A stretch of 19,387 bases of DNA from Sphingomonadales bacterium UBA6157 (GTDB taxonomy: Bacteria > Pseudomonadota > Alphaproteobacteria > Sphingomonadales > Sphingomonadaceae). The notes beneath the pieces were generated by a model, which was not told the DNA's origin, did no database searches, and saw only the letters and a program-made list of their open reading frames with translations. Both the position numbers and the translations under genes were made by a program. Below are positions 13,966 to 19,387 of the stretch, piece after piece (the stretch's first letter is position 1; every line of letters starts with the position of its first letter). Where the stretch lies: positions 34,752-54,138 of the forward strand of contig DIUN01000046.1 of the NCBI GenBank assembly GCA_002423025.1, given 5' to 3'.

Positions 13966-15789
13966 ATGTGCGGCATCATCGGCATTCTCTCCACCACTCC
14001 GGTCAGCGGCCGGCTGATCGAGGGCCTGCGCCGGCTCGAATATCGCGGCTATGACAGTTCGGGCATCGCCACCATCCATGATGGCGTGCTGGACAGGCGG
14101 CGCGCCAGCGGCAAGCTGGACAATCTCGTCGGCGTGCTCGCCGCCACGCCGCTGGCTGGCGACATCGGCATCGCCCACACCCGCTGGGCGACGCACGGCG
14201 CACCAACCACGGACAATGCCCACCCCCATGCCACCGCCGAGGTCAGCCTCGTCCACAACGGCATCATCGAGAACTTCAAGGCCCTGCGTGCCGAGATCCT
14301 GCTCGCCGGCCGCCATCTCGAATCCGAGACGGACAGTGAAGTGGTGGCGCACCTGCTCACCATGGCGCTCGATGCCGGCGCCACGCCGGATGAGGCGGTC
14401 GCCACCACACTCAAGCGGCTGCACGGCGCCTTCAGCTTCGCCATTCTGTTCCGCCAGCATCCGGATGTGCTCTACGGCGCCCGTCAGGGTTCGCCGCTGG
14501 TTGTCGGCACCGGCGATGGCGAGATGTTCCTCGGCTCGGATGCGCTTGGGCTGGCCCCCTTCACCAATCGCATCACCTATCTTGAGGAGGGGGACTGGGT
14601 ACGCCTCAGCCGCGAGGGCATGCAGGTGTTCAACCATGCAGACGCTCCCGTCAGCCGCCCGCTCACCATCTCGTCCGCTTCCGCCGCTGTCATCGAGAAG
14701 GGCAACCACCGGCACTACATGGAGAAGGAAATCCATGAGCAGCCGATCGTGGTGGCACAAACGCTCGGCGCCTATCTCGATCCGCTGGCCGAAACCGTCA
14801 GCCTGCCCGCCCTGCCTTTCGATCTCGCCGGGGTGAAGCGCATCCAGATCGTCGCCTGCGGCACGGCGCTGCTCGCCGGCCATGTCGCCACCTACTGGAT
14901 CGAGGCGCTGGCCCGCATCCCCGTGCAGATCGAGAACGCCTCCGAGTTCCGCTATCGTGATCCGGTCTATGAGCCGGGCGGTCTGGCGCTGTTCATTTCG
15001 CAATCGGGCGAAACCGCCGATACGCTCGCCGCGCTGCGCCACGCCAAGGCCGGCGGCCAGCACATCGCCGCTGTCGTCAATGTCGCCTCCAGCACCATGG
15101 CGCGCGAGGCAGACCTGTTGCTCCCCACCCATGCCGGGCCCGAGATCGGCGTTGCCAGCACCAAGGCCTTCACCTGCCAACTTGCCGTGCTCGCTGCCTT
15201 CGCCATCGCGCTGGGCAAGGCCAAGGGCCATGTCGATGCCGCATCAGAGGCCGCGCATGTCCGCCTGCTCACCGAGGTCCCGGCTGCCATGAACAAGGCG
15301 CTGGCGCTGGAAAGCCATATCCATGCGCTCGCCCAGCCACTCAGCAAGGCGCGTGACATTCTGTATATCGGCCGCGGCCCGGACTATCCGATGGCCCTGG
15401 AAGGCGCGCTGAAGCTGAAGGAAATCAGCTACATCCACGCCGAAGGCTATGCCGCGGGCGAGCTCAAGCACGGGCCGATCGCACTCATCGACGAGTTCAC
15501 CCCTGTCATCGTCATCGCCCCCTCAGGCCCGCGCTTTGAAAAGACCGTCTCCAACATGCAGGAGGTGATGGCGCGCGGCGGGCTGGTCTATCTGCTCACG
15601 GACGCCGGCGGCCTTGCCGATCATGGCGCCGCTGCCACCGAGACCATCGAGATGCCGCAGGTCGATCCCTTCATCGCCCCGCTGATAACCGCCATCCCCA
15701 TCCAGCTGCTCGCCTACCACGTCGCCCTGGCCAAGGGCACGGACGTGGACCAGCCACGCAACCTCGCCAAATCGGTCACCGTCGAATAG
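13966..15789 (+). CDS. glmS: GlmS, glutamine-fructose-6-phosphate aminotransferase
   Basis: A 607-residue enzyme (E. coli 609) that makes glucosamine-6-phosphate from fructose-6-phosphate and glutamine, the first committed step toward UDP-GlcNAc. MCGIIGIL places the nucleophile Cys2 to be exposed after Met removal. The glutaminase domain (2-240) has HTRWATHG (71-78), HNG (97-99) and ETDSEV with Asp123. Two SIS sugar-isomerase domains follow (about 285-430 and 455-595) with ACGTALLAG, SQSGET (345-350), STKAFTCQ and EGYAAGELKHGP. The C-terminus NLAKSVTVE holds the conserved Lys602. It begins three bases after glmU, almost certainly in one transcript. No glmS ribozyme fits in that gap, so control is presumably at the glmU promoter or by product inhibition. 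Confidence 0.97.
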   Translation: MCGIIGILSTTPVSGRLIEGLRRLEYRGYDSSGIATIHDGVLDRRRASGKLDNLVGVLAATPLAGDIGIAHTRWATHGAPTTDNAHPHATAEVSLVHNGIIENFKALRAEILLAGRHLESETDSEVVAHLLTMALDAGATPDEAVATTLKRLHGAFSFAILFRQHPDVLYGARQGSPLVVGTGDGEMFLGSDALGLAPFTNRITYLEEGDWVRLSREGMQVFNHADAPVSRPLTISSASAAVIEKGNHRHYMEKEIHEQPIVVAQTLGAYLDPLAETVSLPALPFDLAGVKRIQIVACGTALLAGHVATYWIEALARIPVQIENASEFRYRDPVYEPGGLALFISQSGETADTLAALRHAKAGGQHIAAVVNVASSTMAREADLLLPTHAGPEIGVASTKAFTCQLAVLAAFAIALGKAKGHVDAASEAAHVRLLTEVPAAMNKALALESHIHALAQPLSKARDILYIGRGPDYPMALEGALKLKEISYIHAEGYAAGELKHGPIALIDEFTPVIVIAPSGPRFEKTVSNMQEVMARGGLVYLLTDAGGLADHGAAATETIEMPQVDPFIAPLITAIPIQLLAYHVALAKGTDVDQPRNLAKSVTVE

Positions 15790-15794
15790 CCTGA

Positions 15795-15825
15795 CTGGCG
15801 CGCACTCCTGATTGGTGCCGGCCAG
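15795..15825. terminator. Imperfect hairpin between convergent glmS and TetR genes
   Basis: CTGGCGCGCAC (15795-15805) and GTGCCGGCCAG (15815-15825) pair at 9 of 11 positions, with a 2-by-2 internal loop and a nine-base apical loop. It starts five bases after the glmS stop. No T-run follows, so its role as a terminator is tentative. Confidence 0.4.
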
Positions 15826-15858
15826 ATGGGACGGCAAAGGCGTTTGGGTGCGCCGGCG

Positions 15859-16509
15859 TTATGCCTGAGCGGCCTCGCCGCGCAGGATGGCGATGAAGGC
15901 CCGGGCGATGTCCCTGGGCGTGTAGCGGCCTTCACGGTACCAGGTCTGGGACCAGTTGAGGCTGCCGAACAGCGCCACCTTGAACAGCCAGCGGTCTGTG
16001 TCCGGGCGCAGCGGCAGGGCCGCGATCAACTCCTCGAAGCGCAGTTCATAACGGTCCCGCTCGGCATTGAGCATGGCCAGCATGGATGGCGGAAAGGAGC
16101 GCATGAACTCCGGGCTGACGATGCGCGCATAGGCACCGCCGTTCAGCAGGGCGGAGAGATGCGCCGCGCACACCGCTTCCAGAACCTCCCACGGCCCGCC
16201 GCTGCTCTCGGCCAGCGCCGCCTCGATGGCCAGTTCAAAGCGCGCCACGCCTTCGCGGTACACCGCCAGCAGCAGCTCTTCCTTGGACTTGAAGTGGTAA
16301 TAGATCGAGCCGGGCAGCATCCCGACAGACGTGGTGATGCTGCGGATCGAGGTGCCGGCATAGCCTTTGGCGGCAAACATCGCCGCGGCTGTGTCGAGCA
16401 CCGCCTGGCGCCGGCTCTCGCCACCACGCGCCTCCGGCTTGGCCTCGGCCTCGATCACCAACTCTGCCTCTGAACGTGTCACGCGTGGTCCGCTCCCTCT
16501 GCCGCGCAT
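15859..16509 (-). CDS. TetR-family transcriptional regulator
   Basis: A 216-residue TetR-type repressor. The helix-turn-helix domain lies at about 33-83: RRQAVLDTAAAMFAAKGYAG, then SIRSITTSVGMLPGSIYYHFKSKEELL, the strongly conserved part. The rest is a helical ligand/dimer domain with no assignable ligand. It begins 12 bases after the thiolase stop on the same strand, so it is probably the last gene of the ligase-thiolase operon and a local, perhaps acyl-CoA-responsive, regulator; that link is inferred. The start is ambiguous: ATG at 16509 has AAGG 10 bases upstream, while an in-frame GTG at 16482 has the better GAGGGAG, also 10 bases away. The first 30 residues are Glu/Arg-rich and unlike TetR cores, so the shorter form is possible. 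Confidence 0.85.
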   Translation of the reverse strand: MRGRGSGPRVTRSEAELVIEAEAKPEARGGESRRQAVLDTAAAMFAAKGYAGTSIRSITTSVGMLPGSIYYHFKSKEELLLAVYREGVARFELAIEAALAESSGGPWEVLEAVCAAHLSALLNGGAYARIVSPEFMRSFPPSMLAMLNAERDRYELRFEELIAALPLRPDTDRWLFKVALFGSLNWSQTWYREGRYTPRDIARAFIAILRGEAAQA

Positions 16510-16521
16510 GACTATGCAGCC

Positions 16522-17772
16522 TTAACCGCGCTGTAAAATGATAACCGAGCAGGCCGCTTCGTCGAAGCCCATGACACCGCCACCATTTTCGGCCAGCGCC
16601 GTCCGGGCGCCGGCCACCTGGCGGGCACCGGCCTCGCCGCGCAGCTGCAGCATCAGCTCATCGATCATCGAGAGGCCAGTGGCACCCACCGGGTGGCCTT
16701 TGCTGACAAGGCCACCGGAAAGGTTGATCGGGATCGCGCCGCCCAGCGCCGTCGCGCCGCTTTCCGCCAGGCGTCCGCCCTCCCCGATGCCGCAAAAGCC
16801 GAGCATCTCGGACTGGTAGAGTTCGCAGAAGGAGGTGGCATCATGCACCTCGGCAAGGTCGATATCCGCAGGTGTCAGGTCCGCAGCCTTGTAGGCCCGC
16901 TCGGCGGCCAGCTTGGAGAGCCCCGGCTCGTCGAGCCGGCGGTATTTGCCCGCTGTCATTGTGCTGGCGGCAATGCGCACGGCGCGCGACCGCACCTCTG
17001 CCGGCTGGCGCGCCAGCCACGCTCCGGAGCAGACCAGCGCAGCTGCCGCGCCATCACCGATCGGCGCGCACATGGCGCGGGTCAGCGGCCAGCTCACCGG
17101 CCGGTCGGCAAGCACATCCTCGGGCGTCAGGGCAAAGCGATACTGCGCCTTGGGATTGTGCACCGAAGCCGTGTGATTCTTGGCGCAGGCGATGGCGATC
17201 TGGCGCTCTGTGGTGCCATGGGCGCGCATGTGCCACGCCGCCTGCATCGCATAGGTATCCATGAAGATCGTGCGGCCCGGGCCCGGCGCAAAGGGCTTGC
17301 CCGCGGCGTCGCCGGCCTGCGCATAATAGGATAGCCACTCCTCGCGATCATATTGGTCGATGCCGCCATCAAACAGCTGCATCGTCTTTTCCGGCGCGGC
17401 GGGGGAGAAGGTCTTTTCAACGCCGATGGCGATGCTGAGGTCGGTCTGGCCGCTCAGCACATCCTTCCAGGCGCCGTGCAGCGCGATGGAGGCCGTCGCG
17501 CAGCCACCCTCGACGTTGATGACCGGCACACGCTCGGGGAACAGCCCTTCACGGACCAGCGGCGTGAGGCAGACCTGGCCACGGATGCTGCCCTGGCCGT
17601 CCGTCCACATGCCGCAGTTGCCGAACCAGGCCATGCCGATGTCATTGCCATTGGCCAGCCCGGCATCGGCGAGCACGCCCGCATAAACTTCCCGCGTCAG
17701 GTCCTTGTGGGTGCGCCCGGGAAACTTGCCGAACGTGCTGGAATAGCTGCCGACGATATAGGCTTCGGTCAT
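16522..17772 (-). CDS. SCP2-type thiolase / acetyl-CoA acetyltransferase-like protein
   Basis: A 416-residue thiolase-superfamily protein of the SCP2-thiolase type. The nucleophile is Cys91 in NVEGGCATASIALHGAW. His310 (EVHDATSFCEL) and His360 (SKGHPVGATG) are 50 residues apart, the same spacing as the paired catalytic histidines His338/His388 described for Leishmania SCP2-thiolase. The cysteine usual in the HDCF motif is Ala312 here, although Cys316 is close by. The C-terminal CxG cysteine of classical thiolases is also absent (ENGGGVMGF). It may cleave or condense acyl-CoA; relatives work in sterol side-chain and branched acyl-CoA breakdown. No DUF35 partner is adjacent. The ATG at 17770-17772 overlaps the ligase stop in ATGA, with GGAG-like bases upstream; the open frame further upstream is noise over the ligase gene. 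Confidence 0.88.
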   Translation of the reverse strand: MTEAYIVGSYSSTFGKFPGRTHKDLTREVYAGVLADAGLANGNDIGMAWFGNCGMWTDGQGSIRGQVCLTPLVREGLFPERVPVINVEGGCATASIALHGAWKDVLSGQTDLSIAIGVEKTFSPAAPEKTMQLFDGGIDQYDREEWLSYYAQAGDAAGKPFAPGPGRTIFMDTYAMQAAWHMRAHGTTERQIAIACAKNHTASVHNPKAQYRFALTPEDVLADRPVSWPLTRAMCAPIGDGAAAALVCSGAWLARQPAEVRSRAVRIAASTMTAGKYRRLDEPGLSKLAAERAYKAADLTPADIDLAEVHDATSFCELYQSEMLGFCGIGEGGRLAESGATALGGAIPINLSGGLVSKGHPVGATGLSMIDELMLQLRGEAGARQVAGARTALAENGGGVMGFDEAACSVIILQRG

Positions 17773-19304
17773 TTCGGTTGCTCCCACCAGGCCGCGCGCA
17801 GTTCGCGCTTCAGCACCTTGCCCAGCGCATTGCGCGGGAATTCGGTGCGCAGTTCCACGGCCGCCAGCCGCTGAGTGCGCGCCAGCCGGGCATTGGCCCA
17901 GGCCAGCAGCTCCGCCGGGTCCGGCGTGCCGCGCGGGATGACAAGCGCCAGCGGAGTCTCGCCCCATTTGTCGTGCGGGATGCCGATGACAGTCACATCC
18001 TGCACGTCCGGGTGCTCGCCGATCACCGCTTCGAGATCGGCCGGGAAGATGTTGAAACCGCCGGACAGGATCATGTCCTTCTTGCGGTCGACGATGTGGA
18101 GAAAGCCTTCCTCATCGACATAGCCAAGATCCCCGCTGCGCAGGAACGCGTGGCCGGCGGCGTCATGCCAGAGGATCGCGGCATCGAGATCCGGGCGGTT
18201 GTGGTAGCCCAGCATCATGCCGGTGCCGTTGCCGACGATCTCGCCGACGTCACCGGTGGCGCATTCCTGATCGTCACCGCCAACGATGCGCAGGTCAAAA
18301 CCGATCACCGGGCGGCCGACGGCGCCGGGGCGGACGGGATTGTCTGCCGGCTTGCGCATGGTCGCAAAGCCTTCGCTGAAGCCGTAGAGCTCGTACACAT
18401 TCGGCGTCATCCGGGCGATGACAGCCTCGCGTGTGTCGGCGCGCAACGGCGAGCCGGCCGAGAGCAGCCCCTTGAGGCTCGACAGGTCGTGCGCACCGCA
18501 TGCCGGGTCATCCAGGGTCACGATGCACTGCGTCGGCACCATGAAGGCATGGGTGACACGGTGCTGCTCGATCAGCGACAGCGCGCCGGCAGCGCTGAAC
18601 TGCTCCATGACGACCACCGTGCCGCCCAGCAGCAGCGGCGGCAGCACCATGAACATCGTGCCGTTGGAATAGAGCGCCGTGGTAACAAGCGCGACCGTGT
18701 CACGCGACATGCCAAGCTCAAGCGCGTTGGACCAGGCGAAGTGGGTTCGGGCGCCATGGCTCTGCACGATGCCCTTGGGCAGGCCGGTGGTGCCGGAGCT
18801 GTAGATGATATTGAAGCGATCACCCGCAAGGCTGCGCACGCCCGGGTCTGTGTCCGGCGCAGCGGCGAGCAGGGCCTCGCCATCAACCCAGCCCTCGCCT
18901 TCAAAGCCGATGGCGATGCGCCGGATACTGGCGGGAAGCGCGGCAGCCTCCACCAGCGCCCGGTTGCTGGCGGAAACGAACACGGTTTCGGCGCCGCTGT
19001 CGGCCAGCATCGTCGCCACCTGCGCCGGGGTGAGCAGGCCGCTTACCGGCACCATGCAGGCTCCCGCCTTGACGATGCCGAACATCACCTGGAGCATGTC
19101 CAGCGAATTGGTCATCACCAGCGCCACCGGAACGTCATGACCCGCCCCCAGCCCCAGCAGGGCGTTTGCCACCCTGCTGGTGCCGCGGTCGAACTCGCCC
19201 CAGCTGAGCCGGCGATCACCGCAGATCGCCGCTGTCCGCTCGGGCGCGAACCGCGCGTGCGTCGCCCAGATCGTCGTCAGGCTGGTTGCCGGTGCCTCAA
19301 TCAT
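17769..19304 (-). CDS. AMP-dependent acyl-CoA ligase (ANL superfamily)
   Basis: A 511-residue adenylate-forming ligase that activates a carboxylic acid with ATP and joins it to CoA. Motifs: P-loop YSSGTTGLPKG (168-178), A5 YGFSEG (307-312), A7 SGDLGYVDEEGF (390-401), DRKKDMILSGGFNIFP (406-421) around the hinge, and the adenylation lysine Lys496 in RNALGKVLKREL. There is no signal peptide or obvious membrane helix, so it acts in the cytoplasm. The acid cannot be read from sequence; medium- or long-chain fatty, aromatic and steroid side-chain acids all remain possible. The ATG at 19302-19304 has GAGG eight bases upstream. The next gene, a thiolase, overlaps it by four bases, so activation and later chain chemistry appear coupled. 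The upstream 83 bases to the window end hold no feature I can identify and probably include the promoter. Confidence 0.92.
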   Translation of the reverse strand: MIEAPATSLTTIWATHARFAPERTAAICGDRRLSWGEFDRGTSRVANALLGLGAGHDVPVALVMTNSLDMLQVMFGIVKAGACMVPVSGLLTPAQVATMLADSGAETVFVSASNRALVEAAALPASIRRIAIGFEGEGWVDGEALLAAAPDTDPGVRSLAGDRFNIIYSSGTTGLPKGIVQSHGARTHFAWSNALELGMSRDTVALVTTALYSNGTMFMVLPPLLLGGTVVVMEQFSAAGALSLIEQHRVTHAFMVPTQCIVTLDDPACGAHDLSSLKGLLSAGSPLRADTREAVIARMTPNVYELYGFSEGFATMRKPADNPVRPGAVGRPVIGFDLRIVGGDDQECATGDVGEIVGNGTGMMLGYHNRPDLDAAILWHDAAGHAFLRSGDLGYVDEEGFLHIVDRKKDMILSGGFNIFPADLEAVIGEHPDVQDVTVIGIPHDKWGETPLALVIPRGTPDPAELLAWANARLARTQRLAAVELRTEFPRNALGKVLKRELRAAWWEQPK

Positions 19305-19387
19305 GACATGCCTCGGAAGTTAGCGCTGGCAGGGATGCCCGATTCCCGCGGGCGGCTGGCCACATCATCCTGTCACCATTGGCATCT

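Noticed and set aside
12556..15231. Very long minus-strand open frame continuing upstream of gph, opposite glmU and glmS
   Set aside because: It is antisense to two fully conserved genes. Its predicted protein is a Gly/Ala/Asp/His-rich composition with no domain, as expected from GC-rich codon bias. Only the gph part (11887-12555) is real.
17773..17967. Upstream extension of the thiolase frame
   Set aside because: It overlaps the ligase C-terminus in another frame and lacks thiolase-like sequence.
19366..19379. CTGTCAC near the right end as a second Pho box
   Set aside because: Only one 7-mer is seen, the next 7-mer at 11-base period does not match, and the window ends before context is available.

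Overview
This window is ordinary, densely coded chromosome from a GC-rich bacterium. Four traits point to an alphaproteobacterium, possibly Sphingomonadales: a small DUF2794 gene, a Pst permease pair with large extra periplasmic domains, an OxyR/AhpC/AhpD peroxide module without AhpF, and the gene order phoR-pstS-pstC-pstA-pstB-phoU-phoB. This placement rests on family knowledge and was not tested with a tree. All 17 genes look intact. I see no tRNA, rRNA, insertion sequence, prophage, CRISPR array or origin, and no gene-free gap over 300 bases.

Region 1 (about 10-2267) is peroxide defence. oxyR, with both redox cysteines, is divergent from ahpC (mycobacterial-type peroxiredoxin), which is followed by ahpD, its likely reductant. 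Two strong hairpins lie between ahpC and ahpD and another follows ahpD. Region 2 (2388-3420) holds a short serine O-acetyltransferase (cysE) and a DUF2794 gene with a TTG start tight behind it. Region 3 (3459-4355, minus) is a lone short-chain dehydrogenase resembling the dehydrogenase part of multifunctional enzyme type 2. It converges on DUF2794 across a near-perfect hairpin.

Region 4 (4439-12555, minus) is a complete phosphate-starvation cluster, read gph, phoR, then pstS, pstC, pstA, pstB, phoU, phoB. A three-copy Pho box (10673-10701) lies between phoR and pstS, so PhoR/PhoB probably control the transporter that also feeds signal to PhoR through PhoU. gph (a HAD phosphatase like phosphoglycolate phosphatase) overlaps phoR by four bases.

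Region 5 (12610-15789, plus) is glmU-glmS, the UDP-N-acetylglucosamine supply for peptidoglycan and lipid A. Region 6 (15859-19304, minus) is a probable three-gene operon: an AMP-dependent acyl-CoA ligase, an SCP2-type thiolase overlapping it by four bases, and a TetR regulator. It looks like a small acyl-CoA catabolic unit of unknown substrate. The thiolase lacks one expected catalytic cysteine, which makes it the best candidate here for unexplored chemistry. I found no clearly novel multi-gene system.
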